Of a stretch of 64,000 nt of DNA, positions 7,580 to 16,376 are shown in pieces. This DNA comes from JAHCIE01 sp034431435 (GTDB taxonomy: Bacteria > Chloroflexota > Anaerolineae > Epilineales > JAHCIE01), in NCBI GenBank assembly GCA_034431435.1, contig DAOUDG010000084.1, positions 97,022 through 161,021 on the forward strand, in the 5' to 3' direction. Position numbers and translations under genes: made by a program. Under the pieces are notes generated by a model, which searched no databases, had not been told where the DNA came from, and worked only from the letters and a program-made list of their open reading frames with translations. Each line of letters starts with the position of its first letter. Position 1 is the first letter of the stretch.

Positions 7580-9394
7580 ATGCCGACGCTTTATCGTAGA
7601 GTAATACGCATCCCTGCCCGTTACGCCGCGCGCGGTACGCGCCGCGCCGCACGGCTAACGCTGAGCGTTGTAGAAGGAACAGTATCCATGCCCGCGAAGA
7701 TCGCGCCGCCCCAGTCAAGAGTCTCCGATATGCTTGCCAACGCGGTCCGCTGCGTATCCAACCTGCGCCGCGAGATGCCTAACCAGCCCCTGCCCGACTA
7801 CGTCCTGCTCGACATCACGGGCGACTTCGTTGAACGCGAGGAGTTGCAGCCCTGGCCGTTGCGCTTCCTGCCCCAGACACGCCGTCCCTCCGTCGAGAGC
7901 CTGCGCCAGGCGATGGAACTGATTGCCGAGGACCCACAGGTCCAGGGCGTCGTGCTGCGCATTCACGCGCTTAGCAGCGCGCTGGCAACGATCCAGAGCC
8001 TCCGCCAGATCATCCTCCGCTTCCGCGACAGCGGCAAGCGTGTCGTCGCCTACCTCGAAGACATCGACCTGCGTAGCTACTATCTTGCCACGGCCGCCGA
8101 CGACATCCTCGCGCCGGAGAGCGCCACCTTCCTCGTCCTCGGCCTGGCCGTGCAGAGCGTCTTTCTCAAGGATGCCCTGGGCCGCATCGGCATCAAGGGC
8201 GATTTCCTGGCCGTCTCGCCCTACAAGTCGGCTGCCGACCAGATCACTCGCTCTGACATGTCGCCGGAGGTCCGTGACCAGTTCAACTGGCTGCTCGACT
8301 CCAACTGGCAGACCATCCTGAGTGACATTGGCGATAGCCGTGGTCTCACGCCCGACGTGGTGAGCGATTTGCTCGACCGCTCGCCCATGTCGGCGTCGAA
8401 GGCGGTCGATAGCGGCCTCATCGACCACATCCTGTACGAGGACGACCTGGGCGACTTTCTGGGCGGTGAGCCGCGCGTCATGCCCTGGCCGGAAGCCGTC
8501 AATCACCTGTACCAGCCCTACACCTGGCACGCTGACAAGGCCATCGGCGTCATCAGCGTCGAGGGCGCTATCACGCCCGGCGAGAGCCGCCGCAACCCCT
8601 TCCCGCTGCCCATGCCCATCGTCCAGGATGGGCGCGCCGGCGCGGAGACGGTGGTGCGCATCTTTCGCCAGGCCGAGAAGAACGATAGGGTGGCCGCCAT
8701 CGTGATGCTGGTCAATTCGCCCGGCGGCGATGTCGTGGCTTCGGACCTTATCGCCCGTGAGGTGCAGCGGGTGCGCGCCAATAAGCCGGTGGTCGTCTAC
8801 ATGGGCGACGTGGCGGCGTCGGGCGGCTACTACGTGTCCACCCACGCCGACCGCATCGTGGCCCAGCCAGCGACGATTACGGGGTCCATCGGCGTCATCA
8901 TGGGCAAGCTCGTCACTGGCGGCCTGTTCGACCGCCTGCACGCCAACGTCGAGACCGTCAAGCGCGGCGCGACGGCCACGATGCTGTCGTCGGACGAGCC
9001 GTTCACCGACACCGAGCGCGAGCGCCTGCACGACATCCTGATGGATACGTACGACCTGTTCAAGCGTCAGGTCGTCGAGGGGCGCGGCCTGTCTCCCGAC
9101 CGCGTCGAGGAGATGGCGCAGGGCAAGGTGTGGACCGGGCAGCAGGCTCAGGAACTGGGATTGGTCGACGACCTGGGCGACTTCGAGGTGGCTGTCAAGA
9201 AGGCGGCGCAACTGGCCGGGCTGCCCGACGACCGCAAGGTGTCGGTAGTTGCCCTCAGCGCGCCGCGCACCCCCATCCTGCCGCCGCGCCTGGCCGACCC
9301 CAAGGCGTGGCTCCAGGAGGCGCGGGAGAGCCTGGGCCTGTTCTTCAACGGCCGCGTCCTGGCCCTCTTGCCCTACGATATCCAGATCAAGTAG
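7580..9394 (+). CDS. sppA: Signal peptide peptidase SppA, long tandem form
   Basis: 604 residues from ATG 7580 (GAGG 5 nt upstream); a second candidate start is ATG 7688, also with a purine-rich site. The length fits the long SppA type with two S49 domains. The N-terminal domain gives the general-base Lys (PYKSAAD). The C-terminal domain gives the catalytic Ser in DVAASGGYYVSTHADRI, with NSPGGDVVASD before it and ITGSIGVIMGK after it. SppA digests signal peptides left in the membrane after secretion. No strong N-terminal membrane helix is evident, unlike E. coli SppA. It stands alone and converges with the PuuD-like gene 4 nt away. Confidence 0.9.
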   Translation: MPTLYRRVIRIPARYAARGTRRAARLTLSVVEGTVSMPAKIAPPQSRVSDMLANAVRCVSNLRREMPNQPLPDYVLLDITGDFVEREELQPWPLRFLPQTRRPSVESLRQAMELIAEDPQVQGVVLRIHALSSALATIQSLRQIILRFRDSGKRVVAYLEDIDLRSYYLATAADDILAPESATFLVLGLAVQSVFLKDALGRIGIKGDFLAVSPYKSAADQITRSDMSPEVRDQFNWLLDSNWQTILSDIGDSRGLTPDVVSDLLDRSPMSASKAVDSGLIDHILYEDDLGDFLGGEPRVMPWPEAVNHLYQPYTWHADKAIGVISVEGAITPGESRRNPFPLPMPIVQDGRAGAETVVRIFRQAEKNDRVAAIVMLVNSPGGDVVASDLIAREVQRVRANKPVVVYMGDVAASGGYYVSTHADRIVAQPATITGSIGVIMGKLVTGGLFDRLHANVETVKRGATATMLSSDEPFTDTERERLHDILMDTYDLFKRQVVEGRGLSPDRVEEMAQGKVWTGQQAQELGLVDDLGDFEVAVKKAAQLAGLPDDRKVSVVALSAPRTPILPPRLADPKAWLQEARESLGLFFNGRVLALLPYDIQIK

Positions 9395-9398
9395 GCCG

Positions 9399-10163
9399 CT
9401 ACGACGAGGAAGCGCGGCCAGACTCGGTGAGCGACGCGGGGGCGTGGTGAACGCCGCACGCCCTCACAAACGCCTCGAACAGCGCGCGCATCTCCGGCGC
9501 GTCGGGCAGCGCCTCTGGATGCCACTGCACAGCCAACCCGAAGGGATGTCCTTCGATCTCCACCGCCTCGACCACCCCATCTGGCGCCCGCGCCACCACC
9601 CGCAGCCCCGCCGCCACGTCGCGCACCGCCTGATGGTGCAGGCTGTTGACGGCCAACGTGGGGCGGTTGACAATCTGCGCCAGCAGCGAGTCCGGGGCCA
9701 GGCTCACGTCGTGCGGGCGCAGGTCGAAGGGCAGGCCGGGATAGTAGGCGTGGCGCTCGGCGTCGGCGTGGTCGCCGGTGTCCACGTACAACGAGCCACC
9801 CAGCGCCACGTTCAGCACCTGCGAGCCGCGACAGATGCCAAACACTGGCTTGCTGTCGGCCACCACCCACCGCGCCAGGTCCAGCTCCACCCGGTCGCGG
9901 TCGGCGTCCACACCCCCCACTGATGCGGTCGTCTCGGCGCCATAGCGGTCGGGGGCCACGTCGCCGCCGCCTGGCAGCAGCACCCCGTCCAGCCGCTCGT
10001 AGAGCGCGCGGAGCGTGTCGGAGCCAATCGCCAGCGGGATGAGCACGGGCAGCCCGCCCGCGTCCTCCACGCCCTGCACGATAGCCTGCAACAGGTTGTC
10101 GAGACTGTCGCGGTCAGGCGCGTCGGCGGGGTTGGCAGTAATTCCGATCAGCGGGCGGGTCAT
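9399..10163 (-). CDS. Class I glutamine-amidotransferase-like hydrolase (PuuD family)
   Basis: 254 residues, the usual size. The nucleophile elbow is GICRGSQVLNVALGG (Cys) and the His/Glu pair sits in QWHPEALP. LPGGGDVAPDRYG is typical of the gamma-glutamyl-GABA hydrolase (PuuD/peptidase C26) group, which cleaves gamma-glutamyl amides in putrescine breakdown. A polyamine role here is inference only. It follows the MGDG-synthase-like gene by 12 bp on the same strand, with GGAG before its ATG. Confidence 0.88.
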   Translation of the reverse strand: MTRPLIGITANPADAPDRDSLDNLLQAIVQGVEDAGGLPVLIPLAIGSDTLRALYERLDGVLLPGGGDVAPDRYGAETTASVGGVDADRDRVELDLARWVVADSKPVFGICRGSQVLNVALGGSLYVDTGDHADAERHAYYPGLPFDLRPHDVSLAPDSLLAQIVNRPTLAVNSLHHQAVRDVAAGLRVVARAPDGVVEAVEIEGHPFGLAVQWHPEALPDAPEMRALFEAFVRACGVHHAPASLTESGRASSS

Positions 10164-10175
10164 ACGAACTCCCCC

Positions 10176-11345
10176 CTATTCCATGCTCGTGGTAATGGGC
10201 AGGCCGCGCTCGCGGCGGCTACGCTCGCCCCAGATCAGGATGCGCTCGCCCAGGTCGCGGGCGGCGGTGGGTCTGGCCAGGGCCAGGCAGCGCGTCTGCA
10301 TGTCGGCCAGCGTGGCGTTGCCGGGGCGCAGCCACTCGCGCAAGGTGTCGACCACGGCCTCCGACGTGAAGGCCGCTGCCCCTACCTCCTCGTTGACGAC
10401 ATAATCGACGTTGGCCTTCTCCTGGCCGGGCACGTAGCCTGAGAGGAGCATGGGCAAGCCCTCGATGAGCGCCTCAGCGATGGTGCCGGGGCCGGCCTTG
10501 GTGACGATCACGTCCGACGCCGCCATCCACTCCGGCATGTTCCGCACGAAGCCGGTCACGACCGTCGGCGCGGTCCAGTCGAAGGCGTCCAGCTCCTCCT
10601 TGAGGGTAGCGTTGCGGCCGGCGATGACGGCCATCTGCACATCCAGCTCGCTGGCGTCAATGGCGACCGCCGTGTCGTACACGTTGCCCATGCCCTCGCC
10701 GCCGCCGACGATGAGAATGGTGGTCGTGTCGGGGCGTAGTCCGAGGCGACGACGCAGCGCGGCGCGCTCGCCGCTGAACGGCTGGAAGCGCGGGCTGACG
10801 GGCTGCCCTACCACCTCGATGCGCCCCGGTTCCAGGCCCAGGCGTATGCCCTTGTCGCGCGCCGGCTCAGTCGGCACGTAGGTGAAGTTCACTCGACCAT
10901 CGTACCACGCCGCGCTGCCGTCTACCAGGTCAGTCACCACTGTCAGGACAGGGATGGGCTGTGGCAAGGCGCGCGCCGCCACCGCCATCGGTGTCGAGGC
11001 CAGGGGATGCACCGACACCACCACATCAGGGTCGTGGGCCTGGATGAGCCGCACGAAGCGGCCCTTCATCGTTGGCAGCAGGGCGCGCCAGAGCGGGTCG
11101 CGCACCAGGCGGTACTCGCCCAGCTTCCATGACATGTGCCATGTCCAGTCGGCCTTGTTGACCATCGGCCCATACAGCGCGCCGGTGCGGTTGAGGGGCG
11201 GCGGGAACGCTTCCACGTAGAAATCGGCCAGCGATACCTCGGCCCGGCCCGGCCAGTACAGGTCGATGGCTTCGTGGATAGCCTGCGCCGCGCTGCGGTG
11301 GCCGCCGCCAGTGTCGGAGAAAAGGAAGAGGATGCGAGTTGGCAC
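10176..11345 (-). CDS. MGDG-synthase-like glycolipid glycosyltransferase (GT28)
   Basis: 389 residues beginning at GTG (11343-11345). The N-terminus FLFSDTGGGHRSAAQAI is the MGDG-synthase signature. The C-terminal donor-binding region shows VGGGEGMGN, TGFVRNMPEWM and VTKAGPGTIAEALIEGLP, as in MurG and UgtP. These membrane-associated enzymes transfer glucose or galactose from UDP-sugar to diacylglycerol. A role in membrane glycolipid synthesis is the family-based assignment. It sits 6 bp downstream of the DUF951 gene and 12 bp upstream of the PuuD-like gene, so the three are probably one transcript. Confidence 0.88.
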   Translation of the reverse strand: MPTRILFLFSDTGGGHRSAAQAIHEAIDLYWPGRAEVSLADFYVEAFPPPLNRTGALYGPMVNKADWTWHMSWKLGEYRLVRDPLWRALLPTMKGRFVRLIQAHDPDVVVSVHPLASTPMAVAARALPQPIPVLTVVTDLVDGSAAWYDGRVNFTYVPTEPARDKGIRLGLEPGRIEVVGQPVSPRFQPFSGERAALRRRLGLRPDTTTILIVGGGEGMGNVYDTAVAIDASELDVQMAVIAGRNATLKEELDAFDWTAPTVVTGFVRNMPEWMAASDVIVTKAGPGTIAEALIEGLPMLLSGYVPGQEKANVDYVVNEEVGAAAFTSEAVVDTLREWLRPGNATLADMQTRCLALARPTAARDLGERILIWGERSRRERGLPITTSME

Positions 11346-11351
11346 GCTATC

Positions 11352-11567
11352 TCACTCTGCGGGGGGCGCGGCCGGTCCGCGCTGCAAGACGACCTTGACG
11401 CTCTTCTCGAACTTGGGGCGCGGGATGAGGACGCGATGGCCGCAGGTGCGGCAGGTGACGCCGATGTCAGCGCCGAGGCGCACCACTTCCCAGTCCGTGC
11501 CGCCGCAGGCGTGCGGCTTGCGGAGGCGGACTATGTCACCCAGGTAGAACTGCGGGATGTCAGGCAT
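11352..11567 (-). CDS. DUF951 family small protein
   Basis: 71 residues. YLGDIVRLRKPHACGG at the N-terminus and CRTCGHRVLIPRPKFEKSVK at the C-terminus are the DUF951 (YyzM-like) pattern. Three Cys (CGG, CRTC) and a His suggest a small zinc-binding fold; that is inference. Function is unknown. The ATG lies only 9 nt after a TATAAT, so the message is probably leaderless. Confidence 0.88.
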   Translation of the reverse strand: MPDIPQFYLGDIVRLRKPHACGGTDWEVVRLGADIGVTCRTCGHRVLIPRPKFEKSVKVVLQRGPAAPPAE

Positions 11568-11576
11568 CGTGCCGCG

Positions 11577-11582
11577 ATTATA
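11577..11582 (-). promoter_or_regulatory. Extended -10 promoter of the DUF951 gene, leaderless
   Basis: Minus-strand TGCTATAAT: TG, one base, then TATAAT. The start codon ATG follows 9 nt later, leaving room for only one or two transcribed bases before it. No clear -35 is present. The divergent M50 promoter lies 27 bp away. Confidence 0.55.
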
Positions 11583-11608
11583 GCACGGCGGGCCACGGCG
11601 GGCGAAGT

Positions 11609-11637
11609 TTGCCGCTGCCTACCGGACGTGCTATGAT
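11609..11637 (+). promoter_or_regulatory. Promoter of the M50 protease/HD pair
   Basis: TTGCCG (11609-11614), 17 bp, TATGAT (11632-11637), then AGGAG before the TTG start at 11668. Divergent from the DUF951 promoter. Confidence 0.6.
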
Positions 11638-11667
11638 TCGGCGTGCGATTGGAGCAAGGAGTACCGT

Positions 11668-12300
11668 TTGCTGAACCTGACTTTGTCGGCGGTCATCGCC
11701 CGCGCCCTGGTCCTGTTGGTGGCCTTCCCGGCCCACGAGGGGGCGCATGCCGTCGTCGCTGACCGGCTGGGCGACCCTACGCCGCGCCGCATGGGCCGCA
11801 TGACATGGAATCCCATCAAGCACCTGGACCTCGTTGGCTCGCTGTTGTTCCTGGTTTTTGGCTTTGGCTGGGCCTCCACGCCAGTCGACCCGTCGCGGCT
11901 GGGGCGGCGCAACATGTCTCTCGTGTCCATCGCTGGCCCCGTCGCCAACCTGCTCGTGGCTGTGCTGTTCGCCCTCCCTGCCCGCTACGTGCTGGCGTCG
12001 CCGACGCTACGCAACATGTTTGGCTACGGCGAGATCTTCCCCTCCCTGGGGACGATCATGTTCGATATGGTATATCTGAACTTGCTGCTCTTCCTGTTCA
12101 ACCTGCTGCCCTTGCCGCCGCTAGACGGCTTCAGCATCCTGATGGGTATTGTCCCGTATTCGGTGGCGCAGCCGCTGGCGAAGGTGGGGCAATTCGGGCC
12201 GCTGCTGCTCTTTGGTATCATTCTCCTCGTGCCCGGCTTCCTGTCCTCGCTGCTGGGGCCGCTGTTGGAGTTCATGACACGTCTGTTATTGGGCCTATGA
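11668..12300 (+). CDS. Site-2 protease-like M50 metallopeptidase
   Basis: 210 residues starting at TTG (AGGAG 6 nt upstream). Zinc site: HEGAH in AFPAHEGAHAVVADRLGD (HExxH in membrane helix 1) and the second motif NLLPLPPLDGF (LDG Asp ligand) in a later helix. MTWNPIKHLDLVGSLL is typical of the minimal, PDZ-lacking S2P subfamily. These are intramembrane proteases in the cytoplasmic membrane that cut transmembrane regulators; the substrate is unknown. The stop overlaps the start of the HD-domain gene (ATGA). Confidence 0.9.
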   Translation: MLNLTLSAVIARALVLLVAFPAHEGAHAVVADRLGDPTPRRMGRMTWNPIKHLDLVGSLLFLVFGFGWASTPVDPSRLGRRNMSLVSIAGPVANLLVAVLFALPARYVLASPTLRNMFGYGEIFPSLGTIMFDMVYLNLLLFLFNLLPLPPLDGFSILMGIVPYSVAQPLAKVGQFGPLLLFGIILLVPGFLSSLLGPLLEFMTRLLLGL

Positions 12301-12839
12301 TCGCATCCCTGAGCGCGACGGTAGCCGTGCGCGTCGGTCAGGTGGGCCACGCGCTCGCCGCCCACTGGGCGCGTCCTGATGACCACCTTGCCGCCGTCCT
12401 CTCGCCTCGCGAGCGCGCGCTTTTCGACCGCCTACCGGCCGCCGACCGCGCCCATGCCCTGCGCGTGGCCGGCCGTCTGTACCGCGCCGGCTACGATGGC
12501 CGGCATGAGGAGACGCGCTCCCTGCTGCAAGCCGCGCTCCTGCACGACATCGGCAAAGCCGACCAGGGCGTGCGCCTGCCGCATCGCGTGGCCCACGTGG
12601 CGCTCAAGGCCATCGCGCCCGACTGGCACGCCCGGCTGGTGGCCGATCGGCGCGGCTGGCGGCGTCCCTTCTTTGCCCTGGCCCGCCACGCCGAGTTGGG
12701 CGCGGAGATGCTGACGAGCGTGGGCAGCGACCCACTGACCATCAGCCTGGTGCGCTACCACGACGATACCCTGCCCGCTCCGCTGGGGCGCTACGATCAC
12801 CTGCTGGCCGCGCTACGCCGCGCCGACGACGAAGGCTGA
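12297..12839 (+). CDS. HD-domain phosphohydrolase-like protein
   Basis: 180 residues from the ATG overlapping the previous stop by 4 bp. The HD motif is ALLHDIGKAD, with a preceding H in AHALRV and later H in ARHAELGAEML and VRYHDD, which gives the metal ligands of an HD hydrolase (H...HD...H...D). Many such proteins hydrolyse nucleotides or phosphate esters. The substrate here is not known. Translational coupling with the M50 protease suggests a shared context, but no function follows from it. Confidence 0.8.
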   Translation: MIASLSATVAVRVGQVGHALAAHWARPDDHLAAVLSPRERALFDRLPAADRAHALRVAGRLYRAGYDGRHEETRSLLQAALLHDIGKADQGVRLPHRVAHVALKAIAPDWHARLVADRRGWRRPFFALARHAELGAEMLTSVGSDPLTISLVRYHDDTLPAPLGRYDHLLAALRRADDEG

Positions 12840-12899
12840 GCCGCGCGCGGCGCGACAGCCCTGCATCCAGTCCGTTCCAACACAGCAACGGAGGCTCAC

Positions 12900-13871
12900 A
12901 TGGCAAGCCAACCTCGCATCACCATCATCGGCACTGGCTTCGTCGGCACATCGCTGGGGCTGGGGCTGGTCAAGGCCCGTAGCCAGGGCAGCACCTACGC
13001 GGTCATCGGCCACGACCGAGACGCCAACATCAGCGGCGCAGCCAAGAAACGCGGCGCTGTCGACCGCGTCGAGTGGAATCTGCCCGCCTCGGTCGAGGGC
13101 GCGGACATGGTGTTTCTCGCCACGCCCGTCGAGGCGATGGAGGCTATCTTCGAGATCATCGCGCCCGCGCTCAAGCCCGGCGTCATCGTGACGGACACCG
13201 GCGGTACGAAGGCTGAGGTGATGCAGTGGGCGGCGGCCAGGCTGCCTAACTCCGTCAACTTCATCGGTGGTGACCCACTGCTTGGCCGCGACGGCTGGCG
13301 AACCGACGAGGCCAGCGCCGACGTCTTCCACGACACGCTCTACTGCCTCACCCCCGCCGTCAACGCTGACGCCGACGCCATCCGCATCCTGGCCGACTTC
13401 GTGTCGAGCCTCGGCGCGCAGCCCTACTTCCTCGACCCGTTGGAGCACGACGGCATCGTGGGCGGCGTGACGCATTTGCCGTTCCTCATGTCATGGGCGC
13501 TAGTGCGCGCGCTGGCGAACAGCCCCAGCTGGACCGAGGCCCAAAAGTCGGTCGGAGTGAACACGATGATGATGGCGTCCCTTGTCGGGGCTTCGCCGTC
13601 CTACTGGGTGGGACCGGCCTTGACCAACGCCGCCGCCCTGGGCCACTGGATCGACGCGGCGGTCCGCGAATTGCAGGCCCTCAAGGGCGCGCTGGCCGCC
13701 GGCGACCCCGACGAGATTCGCGGCGGGTTGGACAAGGCCGGCGCAGACTACCTGAAACTGGTGGCCCGCGGCCGCGAGGAGCACAACCCGCTTGAGGACA
13801 TAGGCAGGGACCGGATGCGCCAGATGTTCTTGGGTGGGCTGGGTGCGAAGCGCCGGGACAAGGGCAGTTGA
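12900..13871 (+). CDS. Prephenate-dehydrogenase-like protein (TyrA family) with altered active-site His
   Basis: 323 residues, with GGAGG 5 nt before the ATG. N-terminal Rossmann fold: ITIIGTGFVGTSLG (GxGxxG), VFLATPVEAM, and VTDTGGTKAEV (equivalent of the D-x-G-S-T-K motif). The C-terminal helical domain contains GGVTHLPFLMSWAL, the usual S/T-H-L-P-H/F region. TyrA oxidises and decarboxylates prephenate to 4-hydroxyphenylpyruvate for tyrosine synthesis. The normal GGHPxxG motif reads GGDPLLG here (Asp at residue 125 in place of the His that binds the prephenate hydroxyl). A different substrate or a divergent TyrA is possible. The stop overlaps the next start by 1 nt. Confidence 0.8.
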   Translation: MASQPRITIIGTGFVGTSLGLGLVKARSQGSTYAVIGHDRDANISGAAKKRGAVDRVEWNLPASVEGADMVFLATPVEAMEAIFEIIAPALKPGVIVTDTGGTKAEVMQWAAARLPNSVNFIGGDPLLGRDGWRTDEASADVFHDTLYCLTPAVNADADAIRILADFVSSLGAQPYFLDPLEHDGIVGGVTHLPFLMSWALVRALANSPSWTEAQKSVGVNTMMMASLVGASPSYWVGPALTNAAALGHWIDAAVRELQALKGALAAGDPDEIRGGLDKAGADYLKLVARGREEHNPLEDIGRDRMRQMFLGGLGAKRRDKGS

Positions 13872-14116
13872 TGCCCATCGTCTACATGGTCGAGTGCCGC
13901 GACGGCTCCCTGTACACGGGCTGGACGACGGACCTGGCGGCGCGCGTGGCGGCTCACAACAACGGTACGGGTGCGCGCTACACACGCTCGCGGCGTCCCG
14001 TGCGCCTGGTCTACTGGGAGGAGGCCCCCAACCGCTCGGCGGCGCTGCGCCGCGAGGCAGTCCTGCGCCGCCTGCCGCGCGCCACGAAGCTGGCTTTGGT
14101 GAAACGTGAGGCGTGA
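13871..14116 (+). CDS. GIY-YIG domain protein (YhbQ/UvrC-like)
   Basis: 81 residues: one complete GIY-YIG nuclease domain. VYMVECRDGSLYTGWT gives the two strands, then RVAAHNNGTGARYTRSRRPV and the glutamate-bearing helix ALRREAVLRRL. Such small proteins are related to the UvrC N-domain and to Slx1; in vivo roles are largely unknown. Start ATG overlaps the TyrA-like stop (TGATG). The last codons (KREA and the TGA) lie inside the repeat element at 14104-14209. Confidence 0.88.
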   Translation: MPIVYMVECRDGSLYTGWTTDLAARVAAHNNGTGARYTRSRRPVRLVYWEEAPNRSAALRREAVLRRLPRATKLALVKREA

Positions 14117-14209
14117 GACGTGATGCCCGTAACGTGAGGCGTGAGAACCCTCGATGTACTTCACGCTGCATTCATCCCGTCTCACGCCCCACGCATTACG
14201 CCCCGCACG
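14104..14209. repeat. Word-reiterated inverted repeat (CGTGAGGCGTGAGA type)
   Basis: The word (A)CGTGAGGCGTGAGACG occurs twice on one side (about 14105-14120 and 14133-14146). Its complement occurs at 14178-14189. GGCGTGAGACG (14110-14120) pairs perfectly with CGTCTCACGCC (14178-14188). It lies between the GIY-YIG gene and the glycan locus and may terminate the former. Confidence 0.75.
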
Positions 14210-14225
14210 ACGATAGTTAGCCTTT

Positions 14226-15533
14226 ATGACTCACTCCACCCCCGCCGAGCATGACTCGGCCCTGCATGTCCTGATGGTCGCCCCGACGAGCTTCTTTGCC
14301 GACTACGGCTGCCATGTTCGCATCCTGGAAGAGGCTCGCGTCCTCCAGGCCCTCGGCCATCGGGTGACCATCGTGACCTATGCCCAGGGCCGCGACGTAG
14401 CCGACGTGACCCTGCGCCGCACTGCGCCGCTGCCCTGGCACGCCGACTACGAGGTCGGCTCCTCGCGGCACAAGTTCGCCTTCGACGCCTACCTCGCGCC
14501 CCTTGTCCTCCGCGTCGCCCGCTCATTGCGCCCCCACGTGGTTCACGGCCACCTGCACGAGGGCGCGCTGCTCGGCTGGCCCGCCGCGCGAATGCTGGGC
14601 GTACCCCTCATCTTCGACTACCAGGGGTCCATGACCGGCGAGATGCTCGACCACGGCTTCATCCAGCCCACTGGCGCGGCGTATCGGCTGGCGCGCTGGG
14701 GCGAGGATCGTATCAACCGCCTGGCCGACGCCGTCATCACCAGCTCGACGCGCGCCGCCGATCAGTACATGGCCGCGACGCCCGGGCGCGGGGCGCGGGC
14801 CGTGCCCGATGTGGTCAATCCCCACGTCTTCCACCCAGCAACCCTCACAGCCGACGAGCGGCGAGCACAGCGGGCGACGCTCGGCATCCCGCCAGACGCG
14901 GAGGTCGTCGTATACCTGGGTCTGCTTGCCCCGTACCAGGGCACCGACCACCTGCTACGCGCGGCAGCGCGGGTGTGCGCCACCCGGCCCGCCGCCCACT
15001 TCCTCGTCATGGGCTACCCGAATGTGGAACGCTACCGCGACCTGGCCGACCGTCTGGGCCTGGCGGGCCGCGTCACTTTCACAGGGCGCGTGCCCTACGA
15101 GGATGCGCCGCGCCGCCTCGCGCTGGGTGACGTGGCCGTGGCCCCCAAGCTGTCGAGTACCGAGGGCGCGGGCAAGCTGCTCAACTACATGGCGATGGGT
15201 CTGCCGACGGTCGCCTTCGACACCGAGGTGAGCCGTGAATATATGGGCGCTGCCGGGCTGTACGCCGTCCCCGGCGATGACGATGACCTGGCTGACCGCG
15301 TTGCCGCCATCCTGAGCGACCCCGACCGCGCTGTCGTGGGCCGTCGCCTCCGTGCCCACGTCACGCGCGCCTTCCCGTGGCAGGGGATGGGACAGGCCCT
15401 GCTGGATGTCTACGAGGAGGCGCGCGCGCGCCCCACGGGTTACCGCCCCGCGCCTGCGCCCGCTGCGGAGCTGCGCCCCGCGCGAGAGGAGCCGTCTTCC
15501 CCCGCCGTTTCGGCGGCCGGGAAGCGAGGATAG
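14226..15533 (+). CDS. Family 4 glycosyltransferase
   Basis: 435 residues, GT-B fold. The N-terminal domain starts LHVLMVAPTSFFADYGCHVRI. The C-terminal donor domain carries VYLGLLAPYQGTDHLLRAA, FTGRVPYEDAPRRLA and LSSTEGAGKLLNYMAMGLP, which includes the conserved E-G-x-x-K/E-E region of GT4. Retaining transfer from a nucleotide sugar in the cytoplasm is expected. The C-terminal ~40 residues are Pro/Ala-rich. First gene of the 14-26.6 kb export locus, 3 bp before the ABC permease gene. Confidence 0.88.
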   Translation: MTHSTPAEHDSALHVLMVAPTSFFADYGCHVRILEEARVLQALGHRVTIVTYAQGRDVADVTLRRTAPLPWHADYEVGSSRHKFAFDAYLAPLVLRVARSLRPHVVHGHLHEGALLGWPAARMLGVPLIFDYQGSMTGEMLDHGFIQPTGAAYRLARWGEDRINRLADAVITSSTRAADQYMAATPGRGARAVPDVVNPHVFHPATLTADERRAQRATLGIPPDAEVVVYLGLLAPYQGTDHLLRAAARVCATRPAAHFLVMGYPNVERYRDLADRLGLAGRVTFTGRVPYEDAPRRLALGDVAVAPKLSSTEGAGKLLNYMAMGLPTVAFDTEVSREYMGAAGLYAVPGDDDDLADRVAAILSDPDRAVVGRRLRAHVTRAFPWQGMGQALLDVYEEARARPTGYRPAPAPAAELRPAREEPSSPAVSAAGKRG

Positions 15534-15536
15534 AGC

Positions 15537-16376
15537 ATGACGGTCATGGTCAACCGCCGCCAGCAACGCCTGTCGGCGCGGCTGGCGGAGCTATGGCGCT
15601 ATCGCGACCTGGTACGCAACCTGGCGTTGCGCGACCTCAAGGCGCGCTACAAAAGCTCGGTGCTGGGCTTTGTCTGGTCGCTGCTGAACCCGCTGCTGAT
15701 GACGGTGGTCTTCACCATCGTCTTCACGGTCATGCTGCCTAGCAACATCGAGAAGTACCCGGTATTCATCCTGGTGGGTCTGCTGCCGTGGAACTGGTTC
15801 TCTAGCTCCCTGTTCGGCTCTGTCCAGAGCATTGTCGGCAATGCCAATCTCGTGAAGAAGGTCTACTTCCCGCGCGAGGCGTTACCCACCGCCGTGGTCG
15901 TCGCCAATGGCGTCAATTTCCTGCTGGCGGGGATTGTCCTGTTCGCCCTGATTCTGATCTATCGTATTCCCATCACCGCCTGGGTGTTCTTCTTACCCGT
16001 CCTGGTTGTCATCCAGTTCGTGCTTACGCTGGGCCTCGGCCTGTTCGTGGCCGCCCTCAACGTGCGCTTTCGCGACACGGCTGTTATTCTGGAAGTCGTT
16101 CTCCAGGCCTGGTTCTTCCTCACCCCGGTTGTCTACGATATGCGGGTGCTGCCCGAGGCCAAGAACATCATGGGTATGGACGTGGAAATACGCCGCTGGG
16201 CCTATATCCTCAATCCCATTGGGTCGCTCATCGCCAGCTACCGCGACATCCTATACTGGACGACACCACCCGGCCTCGATTTCGTTGCCCGCACCGCCGT
16301 CGAATCGGCTATCATTCTGGTCGTCGGCTACCTGTTCTTCAACCGGCTGGCCCCCACCTTTGGCGAGGATGTCTGA
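15537..16376 (+). CDS. ABC-2 type polysaccharide exporter permease (Wzm/TagG family)
   Basis: 279 residues, six hydrophobic segments. The N-terminal amphipathic stretch DLVRNLALRDLKARYKSSVLG and WSLLNPLLMTVVFTIVF are hallmarks of Wzm/TagG permeases, as is the later PVVYDMRVLP and NPIGSLIASYRDILY. With the adjacent ATPase it would flip a finished lipid-linked glycan across the cytoplasmic membrane. Its stop overlaps the ATPase start by 1 nt (TGATG), so the two subunits are translationally coupled. Confidence 0.93.
   Translation: MTVMVNRRQQRLSARLAELWRYRDLVRNLALRDLKARYKSSVLGFVWSLLNPLLMTVVFTIVFTVMLPSNIEKYPVFILVGLLPWNWFSSSLFGSVQSIVGNANLVKKVYFPREALPTAVVVANGVNFLLAGIVLFALILIYRIPITAWVFFLPVLVVIQFVLTLGLGLFVAALNVRFRDTAVILEVVLQAWFFLTPVVYDMRVLPEAKNIMGMDVEIRRWAYILNPIGSLIASYRDILYWTTPPGLDFVARTAVESAIILVVGYLFFNRLAPTFGEDV

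Noticed and set aside
7715..9211. Long open frame on the minus strand opposite sppA (498 codons)
   Set aside because: Shadow of high GC content; the plus frame encodes a complete SppA with catalytic residues and the minus frame shows no domain.
11805..12296. N-terminal extension of the HD protein frame across the M50 gene
   Set aside because: The frame is open, but the M50 protease is real there and an ATGA start at 12297 explains the HD gene.
14095..14225. CRISPR-like direct repeats
   Set aside because: Units are 14-16 bp, adjacent and reversed in the second half, with no unique spacers; it is a hairpin repeat.
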